Origin: Cladosporium sp. IMV 00045 | Lineage: Eukaryota > Ascomycota > Dothideomycetes > Cladosporiales > Cladosporiaceae | Assembly (NCBI GenBank): GCA_001931905.2 | Contig: MSJI02000643.1 | Location: forward strand, 1-64,000 | Length of the DNA stretch: 64,000 nucleotides | Direction of reading: 5' to 3' | The notes under the pieces: generated by a model | Seen by the model: the letters and a program-made list of their open reading frames with translations, nothing else | The model's database searches: none | What the model was told of the DNA's origin: nothing | Made by a program: the position numbers and the translations under genes | Shown here: positions 32,016-42,467 of the stretch, one piece after another | How positions within the stretch are numbered: position 1 is the first letter of the stretch | Layout: every line of letters starts with the position of its first letter

Positions 32016-32929
32016 GATCGACCCCTCCACGCGCCTCCGCCGCGCCATCCAACAAAACGACCCCGTCCTCGTCTCCCGCCTAATCCGGCTCCACCCCTCC
32101 TTCCTCCTCAACCCCGACTTCGCCAACAAATCCAACACCTCGCTGCACCTCGCCGCCAGCACCGGCAGCGTCGCCATAATCAACCTCCTCATAGACGCAG
32201 GGCACGAGCGCGCCGAAATCTCCCGCAACGCGCTGCAAGAAACGCCCCTCATCCTCGCAGCCCGCGAGGGCCACGTGCCCGCCGCGCGCGCCCTCGTCGC
32301 CGCTTTCCCGCGCTGCGTCGCCATGACGGACAGTAAAGGGCCAGGACGCGCTGGCGGTGTGCGCGGGCAGCTCGTCCGGCGCGAGCACGGCGCTCATGCC
32401 CGTTTTGCTCGGGCAGGACTCAGAGGTCCGCGTCAGCAGCGCGCAAGCGGCGTCGGCGCACAGTCGGGATGCGGACGGGAACACGGCGCTGCACCACGCG
32501 AGCGCGGCGGGGAATCTGGGCGCGTTGAGGATTTTGTTGGCCGCGGGGGCTAATGCCCTGGCGAAGAACGATTATGATTGGACGCCGTTGGCGTATAGCC
32601 AGACGGTGGCGGCGGAGGTGTATTTGAAAAATCTGGTGGGGGAGTTTGAGAGGCGGAAAGTGGAGGGTTTGAGGGTGGGGGAGGAGAGGGAGAGGCAGAG
32701 AGCGGCGGGGGTGAGGTTGGTGGGGTCTACGGGTGATGAAGGAAGTGGGGTGGCGGTGGTGTCTTCGTCCCAGCAGCAGCAAAAGCAGCCTACGCATGAG
32801 GAGATTCCGGAGTTGGGCGTGGGGCAGTGGAGTCCGGGCAATAGGGGTGGGATTGTTGTGAGGGATAGGAGACCGGAGAGGGGGTTGGGGATTGAAGGGG
32901 CGAGGATGAGGGCGGGCAGTTCAGATTGA
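32016..32929 (+). CDS. Ankyrin-repeat protein, Avo2-like (TORC2); 5' end unresolved, one-base frameshift near 32343
   Basis: The exon after the acceptor at 32015 reads IDPSTRLRRAIQQNDPVLVS. Ankyrin repeats follow: NTSLHLAASTGSVAIINLLI, ETPLILAAREGHVPAARALV, NTALHHASAAGNLGALRILL and DWTPLAYSQTVAAEVYLKNL. The order and the first lines resemble yeast Avo2 (LRLRSAI..., a long leucine run, then ankyrins and a basic tail), a peripheral TORC2 subunit, and fungal Avo2-like proteins. At gacagtaaagggccaggac (about 32332-32350) the frame changes: dropping one base gives TDSKG-QDALAV. The C-terminal 100 residues are disordered. Family is fairly likely; TORC2 membership is inferred from similarity of layout. 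Confidence 0.7.
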
Positions 32930-33082
32930 CGGGATACTTGAGAGAGAGTGAGAGAATGTGGATGGATGGATGATGTCCTCTTGACGACGAGCGTCGTGCA
33001 TACTTTGATTATTTCTCAGCAGCTATGATACCCATGATATTTACTACTTTTCAAGAGTCGTTATCTACAGCAACTTTCCAAA

Positions 33083-36000
33083 TCAGAACTTCCCCTTCGG
33101 CATCTTCTTATCCACACCCAGCGCCTCCACATCCTTCGGCTTGTAATAATGCGGCGCCACTTCCGTCAACCACTCAGGTTGCAGCGGCATGACACTACGC
33201 ATGAACTCCTTGCTGGTCAAGACGAGCTCGTAGAAAATGACCCACTTGGGCTTGCTCTCCAGGAGGACGCCACTAGGGTGCAGGTGCACGGTCATGTTGT
33301 TCTTGACCGTGCGGTAAGTATCTCCCGAGCGCTGCAGGCGCGCCGCGTTAGGGAAGAAACCGGCAGTGAGGGCTTTCTGGATGGGCTGGATGTTGGAGGC
33401 GCCGCAGGAGGATGGCGCGACTTCGACGCGATCGCATAGCTTCACAAGCTGGTCTCGCACGTCGCGTGCGCGTGTTAGCGAGCGCTGCTGGAGGAAGTTC
33501 TCTTTTGCCCAGACGTAGGAGAAGTCGCTGTCGACCCACTGGTTGAAGATGTTGAGGTACGTCAAGTGGTCTCCGCCTTCTTTGATGGTGAAGCGGTTGC
33601 GCGCGGCGTCAGCCTGCATCTTCTTGTCCTTTGGTCGGTAGAACAGAGCGCTCGCTTCGCCCAACATGGCTACGATGCTCAACACTTCGTCCACGCATCC
33701 TTCCTTGTCCGCGGCGAGGACGGCTTTGGCGAGCATGGGGTCTGTAGGGAACTCCGCCATCTGGCGACCGACCTTGGTGAGTTCACCCTTGTCGTTGAGA
33801 GCGCCAAGAGCGTAGAGCTGTTCTAAAGAGCGGATCAACATGTCTGGTGAAGGAGGGTCCATGAAATCGAATGAGATCAAGTCGTTGATGCCAAGTGACT
33901 TTAGAAGTAATACGACGCTGTTGAGGTTGGTACGCTGAATTTCGGGTGTAGTACTCTCCGGCAGGTCGTTGTAGTATGCCCACTTGGTGTACAGGCGGAA
34001 GGCCTTACCAGGAGCAGTACGACCTGCACGGCCCGCGCGCTGATTTGCAGATGCTCGAGAAATTGGGACGGCAACCAAACTTTCCATGTTCGTGGCGGGT
34101 GTATACCGGTTTTCTTTGACATAACCTGGATCGATCACGTAGACGATGTTGTCGATGGTGAGCGAAGTCTCAGCAATGTTCGTTGCTAACACAACCTTCC
34201 TAGTCTTGGGCGGTGTTGGGTCGAAGATTCTTTGTTGGAGATCTGTAGGCAAATTGGCGTAGATGGGGCAGATCAGAAGCTCGGGGGCTGCACTGCCAAG
34301 TTTCTTCGCTGTTTCCTGCAATGACTGCTCGGCCTGTTCGATCTCATCCTGACCAGTTAAAAACACCAGAATATCACCAGGCATTGGCTGGGAAAGGTGA
34401 ATCTGGAAGACAGTGGTGATGGCAGCAGAGAGGTAGTTGGCTTCTGGCTGCATTGAATAGTTCATCTCCACGTCGAAAGTACGACCTGGGATGTTGAGGA
34501 TGGGCGCGCCGTCGAAGAACTCCGAGAACTTCTGTGCGTCCAGCGTGGCCGAGGAGATGAGCAACTTCAGATCAGGCCGTCCTCTTGCGATATCCTTGAC
34601 AAGGCCGAACAGAATGTCGGTATGCAGTGTCCGCTCGTGGGCCTCGTCGATCATCAAAGCACTGTAACCACCGAGATCGGGTTCTGTCAAGAACTCTCTC
34701 AGCAGCATGCCGTCGGTCATGTACTTGAGAACAGTCTTCTCATTAGTAGCATCTTCGAAACGAATGGCATAACCGACCTCATTTCCGACTTTGACGCCAA
34801 CCTCCTCGGCCACACGCGTAGCAACACTCATGGCGGCGACACGACGAGGCTGCGTACATCCCACTTTGAGTCCATTCTTGCAATACCCGTCCTCGTATAA
34901 GTACTGCGGGAGCTGAGTTGTCTTACCGGAACCTGTTTCACCAACAATGATGATGATTTGGTAGTCTCTGACAGCATCCAGAAACGTTTGCCTGTAAGAG
35001 TACACAGGCAAAGTCTTCCGCTTTTCCTCAATCGTTTTGGCCTTTCGTTCCGCTGCCACAAGCTGCTGTGCCATCAAACGCTCTTCCTGTGATTGCATCT
35101 CGTTCATGCCGCCTTTCAATGCAGCATCGGTCACCCACTTGATCTGCTGCTCCTCGTCGAAGACGTACTCGTACTCCCTTTCGTTCTGTCTCTCGGCCAC
35201 TATGATTTGCGCTTTGGTCTTTGCAAGCTGCTCCCTCTCCCACTCTTCATGTTCCGTGACGTATCTTTCACGGCCTCGCTCGTCTCTGTCCACGTATCGG
35301 CTGTACAAAGCATCCTCCTTCTTTCGAACGTCCATTTTGCCCTTTTCTGTGATGTAGTCCGCAGGCATCGCATAACCATCCACATAATCATCGATATTCT
35401 CGCGCTCCTCCGCAAGTCGCAAGGCTTCCCTATTCCTCGCAAACTCGTCCTTCTCCGCCTGTGTCAAGGCAGGGTTGCTTCTCTCTTCCTCTTCCTCCTC
35501 AATGACTTGTTTCCGCAGCAGCATCAGCTCCTGCGCCGAGCGCTTCTGCAAGTAATCCTGCCGCGACCTCAATCTGAGTGCCTTCATCTCCTCGGCCGAA
35601 AGTTTGCCAGCTTGGGCTCTGCGGTCTGCATCTTCCTGCTCCCTCTTCGCGGACCGGCTGTCTCCAACCTTCTTCGTTGAGTCCGCGTCTTTGTTCTTCA
35701 GTCGTTTCTCAAACTCTTTCCTCTCTCTGCGATCGCGCTCTTCCTCATCCTCTTGCTCTTCTGGCTGCGGCGTGCGCTCTCTGCGTGGAGGGGAAGCAGA
35801 CCCGTCTTCGAACCTAGCACGTTTAGGCGGCGGAGAGGCAAACTCTTCCTCTTCCTCCTCATCAGCCTCCTCGTCGCCCCATCTGTCATCAAAATCACCA
35901 TCCCTTCGCCGCCGTGACTTCTTGCTAGACCGTTCCTTGCTTCTCGACCTCCGTCGCTCCCGATCATGTCTGTGTCTTGACTTCCTCTCCCTCTCGCCGT

Positions 36001-36319
36001 CCGCTCTCGCCTCTTGCACAGGAGCCTCATCCTCCTCCGGCATATCCACAAGCGCATACTTCTTCTTCACCGGCTTCGGCCTCGCGCTCTGAGGCGCATT
36101 AGATGCGCCGCCGCTAGACTTGCCGACTCGGCTGTAGAGATCCTCGCTGAAGCGGCGCAGATCGGCGTCACCGGACTCCAACATCCCGGAGAGCTTGTCG
36201 AAGAGCATGGTAGGTGATTTTGCGCTCTTGGCCGTCTGCAGGACAAAGTCGATCATCATGTCCTCGCTGCCGCCCACCAGCTTGATCAGGTTGTCCGAGA
36301 CGTAGGTGCGGACGTCCAT
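33083..36319 (-). CDS. PRP2: DEAH-box spliceosomal RNA helicase Prp2 (DHX16 / S. pombe Cdc28)
   Basis: A single exon of 1,078 residues. The start MDVRTYVSDNLIKLVGGSED is chosen over an upstream in-frame ATG because it matches the PWI-like N-terminus of the family. Charged RS/KR-rich and Asp/Glu-rich stretches follow. The helicase core has motif I GETGSGKT (about 458), motif II DEAH (about 558), SAT (about 590) and QRAGRAGR (about 760), then winged-helix, ratchet and OB domains ending KDVEALGVDKKMPKGKF. Prp2 uses ATP to remodel the spliceosome before the first catalytic step. The order of N-terminal features and the core text favour Prp2/Cdc28 over Prp16, Prp22 and Prp43. The gene itself has no intron. 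Confidence 0.95.
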   Translation of the reverse strand: MDVRTYVSDNLIKLVGGSEDMMIDFVLQTAKSAKSPTMLFDKLSGMLESGDADLRRFSEDLYSRVGKSSGGASNAPQSARPKPVKKKYALVDMPEEDEAPVQEARADGERERKSRHRHDRERRRSRSKERSSKKSRRRRDGDFDDRWGDEEADEEEEEEFASPPPKRARFEDGSASPPRRERTPQPEEQEDEEERDRRERKEFEKRLKNKDADSTKKVGDSRSAKREQEDADRRAQAGKLSAEEMKALRLRSRQDYLQKRSAQELMLLRKQVIEEEEEERSNPALTQAEKDEFARNREALRLAEERENIDDYVDGYAMPADYITEKGKMDVRKKEDALYSRYVDRDERGRERYVTEHEEWEREQLAKTKAQIIVAERQNEREYEYVFDEEQQIKWVTDAALKGGMNEMQSQEERLMAQQLVAAERKAKTIEEKRKTLPVYSYRQTFLDAVRDYQIIIIVGETGSGKTTQLPQYLYEDGYCKNGLKVGCTQPRRVAAMSVATRVAEEVGVKVGNEVGYAIRFEDATNEKTVLKYMTDGMLLREFLTEPDLGGYSALMIDEAHERTLHTDILFGLVKDIARGRPDLKLLISSATLDAQKFSEFFDGAPILNIPGRTFDVEMNYSMQPEANYLSAAITTVFQIHLSQPMPGDILVFLTGQDEIEQAEQSLQETAKKLGSAAPELLICPIYANLPTDLQQRIFDPTPPKTRKVVLATNIAETSLTIDNIVYVIDPGYVKENRYTPATNMESLVAVPISRASANQRAGRAGRTAPGKAFRLYTKWAYYNDLPESTTPEIQRTNLNSVVLLLKSLGINDLISFDFMDPPSPDMLIRSLEQLYALGALNDKGELTKVGRQMAEFPTDPMLAKAVLAADKEGCVDEVLSIVAMLGEASALFYRPKDKKMQADAARNRFTIKEGGDHLTYLNIFNQWVDSDFSYVWAKENFLQQRSLTRARDVRDQLVKLCDRVEVAPSSCGASNIQPIQKALTAGFFPNAARLQRSGDTYRTVKNNMTVHLHPSGVLLESKPKWVIFYELVLTSKEFMRSVMPLQPEWLTEVAPHYYKPKDVEALGVDKKMPKGKF

Positions 36320-36961
36320 GGTGGGTGGATGAAGGCGCGGGCTATGCGCGCAGGCAGGCGGGAAGTGTACGGGTCTGCGCAGGTGCAAGAATGCTGGTCG
36401 TAAGGTACCTACTGGCGCAACAAGTTCAATCGCAGATGGAGCTAAAGCCGAGAGAGCTGCTGCTGCGAGCAAGGCTGGCTAGGGTAGACTTTCGGTACGG
36501 ATTGCGCCTAAAAAGCTTGGATCTGACTTCACCATTTGAATCGGTATGGATGGAAATTGTGATTGGGATGTATTCTGGTTTGACATGGTTATTGAAGTAA
36601 AGATGCTAGGCCTGGAAACGTCAGCATCGATCACAGAGTTGCTTGCTGGATTAAAGTCCGCAATCCGTGATGTTCGAGAGACTGCATCGACTGCGTTTCC
36701 CAAGACAGCGACTTCACAATGCGATCGAATCTGGCAGTGTATTGCATGATGCTTGCTCGGAGTATATGAAAGCTACCGTGCACTCTGAATGATTTCTGAC
36801 AAGTCGATATCACGTAGCTGACCAAGCTTGCACCGACCTGAATACCTGTGTTCATCGTCCTCCCATTTGACTGCACTTCGGATCAGGCTGCTACCGGTTC
36901 TTTCCTGAGGCCTGCCATCCTACTTTACCTATGACATACACAGCCAACACGAGACTGGCTG

Positions 36962-37107
36962 CTGCCTAGCCTGCTGCCTAGATGTGCTGCCCCAGGCAGC
37001 TACGTCTTCAGATTCAGGCAGCTACGCACCTAAATCAGGCACCTTTGTCCTCTAATCAGGCACCTACGACCTCTTGAATCAGGCAGCTAACGTTCCCGCT
37101 TCAGGCA
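36962..37107. repeat. Phased CAGGCA array with adjacent inverted copies
   Basis: CAGGCA starts at 36993, 37015, 37036, 37057, 37080 and 37102, giving spacings of 22, 21, 21, 23 and 22 bp. Several copies extend to tcaggcagctacg or the variant tcaggcacctacg. Immediately upstream, ctgcctag occurs twice 12 bp apart in the inverse sense (36962-36981). The array lies about 40-150 bp upstream of the TATA-like cataaaa near 37147. Confidence 0.8.
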
Positions 37108-37332
37108 CCAACGTTCTTGCTGCCAAGCCTCCGCTTCGCCAGCGAGCATAAAACTCCCCTCCCCCCAGCTTCCTTTCCATCTTCTTTCTTCTTCTCTCCT
37201 TAGCTCTCTTTGCCTTTTGGCTTAGATCAAGTGTAGTATCTGTTCTTTTCAGTTTAATCTCTGAAACGTGACTACGGTCACATTCTAAGATTATCTACTT
37301 TTTGGATCCACTGGGGGCCGCTCAGCTTGCTG

Positions 37333-37541
37333 ATGCCCTCGGTTAGTGTCGCCAGTATCGCACTACCTCTGGCTGACGCGAACCTCATCATTTGCAGCTT
37401 TTTATTGCAAACCCTTTTTTCATCAGTCTTCTCGCCTTCGAAGCGAGGGTATTGGAGAAGAATGCCTCTTGTGATGTTCCTTCCCTGTTTGCGATGTTTA
37501 TTGTCTCTTATACTGTATCTCTTGTTGACATGTCGCAGTAG
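37333..37541 (+). CDS. Possible small two-exon gene (50 aa)
   Basis: Candidate exons 37333-37341 (MPS) and 37398-37541 with a 56-nt intron (gttagt, ctgac branch, tttgcag) give MPSLFIANPFFISLLAFEAR and end SLVDMSQ. The intron length equals the commonest size in this window and the gttagt donor is also used in the monooxygenase gene. A TATA-like element, a pyrimidine-rich leader and the phased array upstream look like a promoter pointing this way. The product has a hydrophobic N-terminal half. It could instead be a spliced non-coding RNA, or the minus-strand frame at 37278-37619 could be the real gene. Confidence 0.25.
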
Positions 37542-38759
37542 ATGCTCCAAGTCGCTTCGCTGCGTCGCCTCGAGTCCATGGGGCACGTACATGAGGAAGG
37601 CTGTCCACTGCATGCTCAAAGACTCCAGCAGCCACCGCTCACAGCAAGATAGAACGATGATGTTGCCGCCGAGTCCCTCACATCATCGCCGCCCTCGCCC
37701 TCCACCGCAAGCATCATCAAGCCATCGTGTTGCGATCGTCCACCCTCACATGACCGCCACCCTCCCTCCCACTTCGGTTCTGTCGCGACGGCCGCGCAGA
37801 GGCCACGGCCATCCACGACAAGCCTCGCCACCTCGACGCGCCCTCCTCGCAGATCCTGTCTCGCTCACAAGTCAGTGCCACGGCGGCCGCAGGAAGGACG
37901 CCGCCCGACCGTAAAGCCTCGCCGCCTCCTCGACAGACATCTCGTGGAGCTTGTGTTGCACAGCAAACAGTCACCGTTGCTTGAGAACTGCGCGCCTCAA
38001 CGGGCATGCGGGCTTGCCATTGAGCTCGTGAACGAGAAGTCAATTCGTGGGTGCAGTAAGATACCTTATCTAACAAGCAAGCGTTCTGAGAGACGCTGTC
38101 CAGTGTGAGTGAAGGTGGAACTGCCGCGAGTGCCAGCCAGCTCCCTCACACCACGTCAACGATTCACGTACATGTATACAATCCAGCCAATACCGACAAG
38201 CAGTCTATTCGCTCTGTCTCTCTCTCATTCCGCTCGCTCGCTGGCACGCAGGCAGACGATTCACGGCGCAGCGCGCGTGCTCGGTCATTTCCCATGGCAG
38301 GCAGGCAGGTAGGCAAGTGTTAGGCAGGGAGGCAAGTGTTAGGCAGGGAGGTGGACTGGTCGAGCAGCGAGGGGCGAGAGAGGTGTGGCGTCTGAGAGAC
38401 TCTTTGGGATTTGGGAAGAGTGAAGCAGTATTTAGGCCACGAGACAAGGGTCCCTGGGCCAGCATGAGGGTCGCAGCTCGGGTTGGCAGACAGTCTTGTT
38501 GCGATTTGCTGAGTTGCTGTGTGTACGTAGGTACTCGGCTCTTGCGGTAGGAGTTGATGCCGATGAGAGATACGTGTAGAATGATACTTGACTTCGCTGA
38601 TCCATGATTTAAATACATGTAGCTCAACCGAGTAAGCAAGGAAAGAAGAATCGTATATACACATTTCACCATCCCAGGGGTATCACATCACAAAAACCGT
38701 CAAGCCAACACACAAGAACCACACGCAAACGCACCGAATCTCCCATTCACTCAAATCAA

Positions 38760-41700
38760 TCAATCCAAATCCACCTCCCCCAGCCCCCTCCCTCTAACAG
38801 CCCCTCTAACACCCTCCTTAACCCTCGTCAAAGCACTCTCCCAAGCCTCCCTCCCACCGCCAGTAGTAGCAGCAGCAGTGACGCCGTCCTCACTCAGCCC
38901 ATCCCCATCAAGATCCTCTTTGACAACCCAACCCATCCACCTCACCACACTCACAGCCTTCTCCAAATCCCTCTCCACCCCCACAACCTCCTCCAAATAC
39001 GCCTTCAGCGCCTCGACATCCTCCCCATACGGCCCCTCAGCCCTAAACTCTCCATACCAAGCCTTTACCGCCCTTCTCAAATCCGGCAGCTCGCACAGCT
39101 TCGCGGATGTGAAGGTCGGGACCGGAGGCAGCGGAGCCAGGACAAGAGAGCGAGGAGCATCGACGTCTTCACCCTTCTTCCTGCCCCTGCTTCGCAGAGC
39201 GGCGGCTTTCGTTCTCTGCTGCTGGTGCAGCGAGAGGTCTATCCCGCCCGTGCGCTGCAGGCGGCTTTGGCGCTGCTGGTCGAGGAGTTCGAGGCGGATG
39301 TCTTCTGGTAAGGCGGCGAGGAATTCGGGGTCGAGGGTTTCGGGCTCGGGGGTGGTGTCTGCCGATGTGCCAGCTGCGTCTATGCTGCCTTCGTCGGGGC
39401 GCGGGCGGGCGACGAAATTCGACTGCGTCAGCGTCGAGTTGTCGCTTGCTTGTGCTGCTGCGGCGCGGAATTTGCTCGCGAGCAGGCCGCCGCCGCGTTT
39501 GCGCTGGCGGATTGGCTGTTTTGGGGGAGCGATGACGCGGGTCTTGCGAGGAGATTGCGGCAGGACGGATTGGTCGTGTTTGTTTTTGCGAGGGGATCTG
39601 TAGAAGCCTAGGATCTCGGCGCGGACGTCGTCGGGTAGGGCGTCGAGGATGGAAGGGTCGAGTTGGGACATGTTGGGGAGGGCGACGGCGGGGGATTCTG
39701 GGCGGGAGGGTGGCTTGACTGTTGTTGTTGTTGTTGTTGTTGCTGCTGTTGCTGCTTTGCTGAGGTCGTCGTCGATTACGGGTTCGATCAAGGGGTGGAC
39801 GTGTTTTGTCAGTTTGGCGCGGATGTCCTCGGGCAGTTCGCTCAGGACTTCCGGGTCGACTTGCGTTGGCATTACGAATTGGGTTCCTAGCATATTCAGC
39901 GGCTTCTTGGTGGGTGTGATGGCAGTGACTGGTTGGACGTCGATGCTGGGCTGGTTGACGTCCCTGATGCGCGGTTTTGGCGGTGTCTTGACATCGTCTT
40001 GAATTTCATCCTTCGCAGTGGTGTCTTGCGGCCCATCAAAGCGTGCCTTTGAAGGCTGTCCAGTCTTGAACTGAAGCCTTCGTTGGCTGCCATCGACGTG
40101 ACCTTCAGCGCCGAGCTTGATCGGCTCCAGCTTCTGCATTTGAATCCCAATACCTCTCAGCTCTCCAGGCGAGAAATGAAATGACTTCATCATGGCAATG
40201 GCTTCTTTTGTGATGAAGGCGGTATCGTTCGTCGCCACGCCCAACTGCAAGCTTTTATTGAAAGTGTCGCATTTGCCATGACCAAGATGCTTTGGCGGAT
40301 CGAGTGGCGCATCCGTAGCTCGGCGCATGACCTTCATGGTGAGCTGTCGACCCTTCACTCTTTCCTTCGTCAGGCGCTTATTCAGTTCTCCGCACAAGCC
40401 ATGCATGAACTCGTCCACCTGCTCTTGGTTCTCAAAGCGTACGCCCCAGTTGACTTCGGCAGACACGGACTTCCTCACGACCTGATCGCCGACTTCAGCT
40501 CGATCAATCCCACGCGCATAATCCCAGATTTTCTCTCCAGTCTTTGGTCCGAGAGTGTTAATGAGTTTCTCCCTGGAGCAGTCGCGAATGTCTTTGACTA
40601 GCTTGATGCCGATTTCTTCCAGCTTCCCGCCTATGCTCCAAGCAATGCCAGGCAGAGACTGAACTTCCAGCTGTCCCATGAAATCAAGTACGTCCTCTGG
40701 CTTTAGGTGATATTGACCAGCAGGTTTCGCTTTGCGCAATGCGACTTTGGCAAGCAGTATGTTGCCGCCTATGCCAACCGAAACGGCACAACCCGTCTTC
40801 TTCAGCACCTCATCACGCAAGTCTTGCGCAAGCTCGTCCGCTTTGCGCTGTTCGCGATAATTGCTCCCTTCGCTCCGCTTCACACCGTTCGTACCGCCTT
40901 CTGCAATACAGATAGCGCTGATGTCGATTAGAGCCTCGTCAATGCTCACACTTTGCACGATACCTCCTGTCGCCATGATGGAGTCGTAGAAGAGCCTGCT
41001 TGCTGCTTCATATCCAGGGAAGTCGTATGGAAGAATCTTCACTTCCGGGCAGAGGTCCTGAGCCCTTTTCATCCACATGCCGTTCTTGATACCGTACTTG
41101 CGGGCGGGATAGTTACAGCTTGCAATCTCAGAGCCTGAGCCGTTACCATGGGCCACAACGGTTGGTTTGTCGATGTACTGCGGGTGCTTTTTGAGAGAGA
41201 CGGCGGCGAAGAAGCTGTCAAAATCGACATGCATGATGTATCGCCTCTGGCCGGGGAGTTTCTTTATCTTTGCTCGCTGCGATGAGGTCTTCTCGGCGGC
41301 CAATGCTTGGAGCTGAGACTTGAGCTCGGCTTTCCATGTCGACAAGTGATGCAAGCGTGACTCGCGGTAGTATTGTTCAAGAAAGTCCGGATTGACGACT
41401 GTCGATTTGCGTATTTTGGGATCAGACAGCAGCAGGGCATTGTGCTCTTCCGCTGACATTTCAGCGAGTTTTTCTGGCGGAACGGCCTTGAGTGCTTCTG
41501 AATCTCGGACGACGGCCATGGAATAGTCTGGCTCTTGGGAGCCTTCTCTGGGGCGAAGTTCAGGAGCAAACTCTGCTTCAGCTGCATATTCAGCGGGTGG
41601 AATTTTGGAGGTCTCATCTTCAACCAAAGGCGGTGCAGCAGGACTCGATGGAGGTGGAGTCTGAAGTGTTGCCTTCACTTCGAGAAGACTGTCGCCTGGG

Positions 41701-42467
41701 ACGGTTTGGTTCCCAGTTTCTATTTCCTTTGGTTCCTGGTCATCGTCTAGCGGAAGCGCATTTTCCAACGCTTGCTCAACAGAACTGGTGATGTCGATGT
41801 CAGGAAACTCGTCGTCTTCAATATCTTCCGTGGGAGTGATGGTTTGCGCGAGGCTCGGAGGCTTGAAGGTCTTGCTGGGACTCGCCGGGATGCTACTCTT
41901 GAATTGACTGGTGTACCAGCTTCGGTCAGTCTGTTCGCGATAGCCGGTGCTTTTAGCAGTCGCCTGACTGACCATCTGCCCACGCTCAAAGCCCAGCACT
42001 TTCTGCCCGGCGCCTTCTTCGATGACACGATACCCGTCCCAAGGCAGGAGCTGACCAGCCTTGACACTGTCGACAATCCAGGCCGGCTTGACGATGCGAT
42101 ACCGCTTGAACTCTTCCTTCTTCTTGGGCGTCAAATTGCTCGCAATGATATGCGTGACCATAGTCTTGCCATCCAAGTATTGGATGAACCCGCCGCCATG
42201 TTCGACGATCATAGTGTGGAGATCATTCAGCGACGGTTGAGTGTATCCATTGATGTGACATACGATCCCTTTGAAGATGGGCGGCTTGTCCGAGTTGGCG
42301 CGTAAGTCGGCATCGAGATTCTGCAGTTTGATCTTCTTCCGTCTGAAGTATTCGGGGAAGCCGCCGAAGCTGGACGCGCCGTATTCATCGCCATCCTCGC
42401 CTTCGAAGGTGTGACCCTCGATGCGTTTGCGCACCAGGTTGGATTTCTGATCTAGCCGTGAGCCCAT
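38760..42467 (-). CDS. REV1: DNA repair protein REV1, Y-family deoxycytidyl transferase
   Basis: A single exon of 1,235 residues from ATG 42467; an ATG six codons upstream is also in frame, but MGSRLDQKSNLVRKRIEGHT is the family-like start. A BRCT domain spans about residues 60-150 (KGIVCHINGYTQPSLNDLHT...). The catalytic palm has HVDFDSFFAAV and SIDEAL, giving the metal-binding Asp and Glu. The finger and little-finger domains follow, with LPGIAWSIGGKLEEIGIKLV. Three ubiquitin-binding motifs appear (LSELPEDIRAKL, ALPDDVRAEIL, ALPEDIRLELL), then a C-terminal domain that in other species binds Pol zeta. A run of about seven Thr is coded by a triplet repeat near 39719-39741. REV1 inserts dCMP opposite abasic sites during translesion synthesis in the nucleus. 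Confidence 0.96.
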   Translation of the reverse strand: MGSRLDQKSNLVRKRIEGHTFEGEDGDEYGASSFGGFPEYFRRKKIKLQNLDADLRANSDKPPIFKGIVCHINGYTQPSLNDLHTMIVEHGGGFIQYLDGKTMVTHIIASNLTPKKKEEFKRYRIVKPAWIVDSVKAGQLLPWDGYRVIEEGAGQKVLGFERGQMVSQATAKSTGYREQTDRSWYTSQFKSSIPASPSKTFKPPSLAQTITPTEDIEDDEFPDIDITSSVEQALENALPLDDDQEPKEIETGNQTVPGDSLLEVKATLQTPPPSSPAAPPLVEDETSKIPPAEYAAEAEFAPELRPREGSQEPDYSMAVVRDSEALKAVPPEKLAEMSAEEHNALLLSDPKIRKSTVVNPDFLEQYYRESRLHHLSTWKAELKSQLQALAAEKTSSQRAKIKKLPGQRRYIMHVDFDSFFAAVSLKKHPQYIDKPTVVAHGNGSGSEIASCNYPARKYGIKNGMWMKRAQDLCPEVKILPYDFPGYEAASRLFYDSIMATGGIVQSVSIDEALIDISAICIAEGGTNGVKRSEGSNYREQRKADELAQDLRDEVLKKTGCAVSVGIGGNILLAKVALRKAKPAGQYHLKPEDVLDFMGQLEVQSLPGIAWSIGGKLEEIGIKLVKDIRDCSREKLINTLGPKTGEKIWDYARGIDRAEVGDQVVRKSVSAEVNWGVRFENQEQVDEFMHGLCGELNKRLTKERVKGRQLTMKVMRRATDAPLDPPKHLGHGKCDTFNKSLQLGVATNDTAFITKEAIAMMKSFHFSPGELRGIGIQMQKLEPIKLGAEGHVDGSQRRLQFKTGQPSKARFDGPQDTTAKDEIQDDVKTPPKPRIRDVNQPSIDVQPVTAITPTKKPLNMLGTQFVMPTQVDPEVLSELPEDIRAKLTKHVHPLIEPVIDDDLSKAATAATTTTTTTVKPPSRPESPAVALPNMSQLDPSILDALPDDVRAEILGFYRSPRKNKHDQSVLPQSPRKTRVIAPPKQPIRQRKRGGGLLASKFRAAAAQASDNSTLTQSNFVARPRPDEGSIDAAGTSADTTPEPETLDPEFLAALPEDIRLELLDQQRQSRLQRTGGIDLSLHQQQRTKAAALRSRGRKKGEDVDAPRSLVLAPLPPVPTFTSAKLCELPDLRRAVKAWYGEFRAEGPYGEDVEALKAYLEEVVGVERDLEKAVSVVRWMGWVVKEDLDGDGLSEDGVTAAATTGGGREAWESALTRVKEGVRGAVRGRGLGEVDLD

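Larger units (their letters stand above)
36320..38759. other. Gene-poor interval with a phased repeat array and a possible small gene
   Basis: 2.4 kb between PRP2 and REV1. It holds the CAGGCA array (36993-37107), a TATA-like element (cataaaa near 37147), a pyrimidine-rich leader (about 37155-37260) and the possible small spliced gene at 37333-37541, listed separately. On the minus strand a 113-residue frame (37278-37619) overlaps it and is an alternative. The rest (37600-38750) shows no supportable exon; gcaggcaggtaggcaagtgttaggcagg repeats occur near 38297-38350. Confidence 0.4.

Noticed and set aside
36320..36472. N-terminal extension of PRP2 from an upstream in-frame ATG
   Set aside because: The extension is Ala/Pro/His-rich leader-like text; the family start is MDVRTYVSDN.
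37278..37619. 113-residue minus-strand frame as a gene
   Set aside because: No motif; the promoter-like signals and the intron lie on the other strand. Kept only as an alternative.
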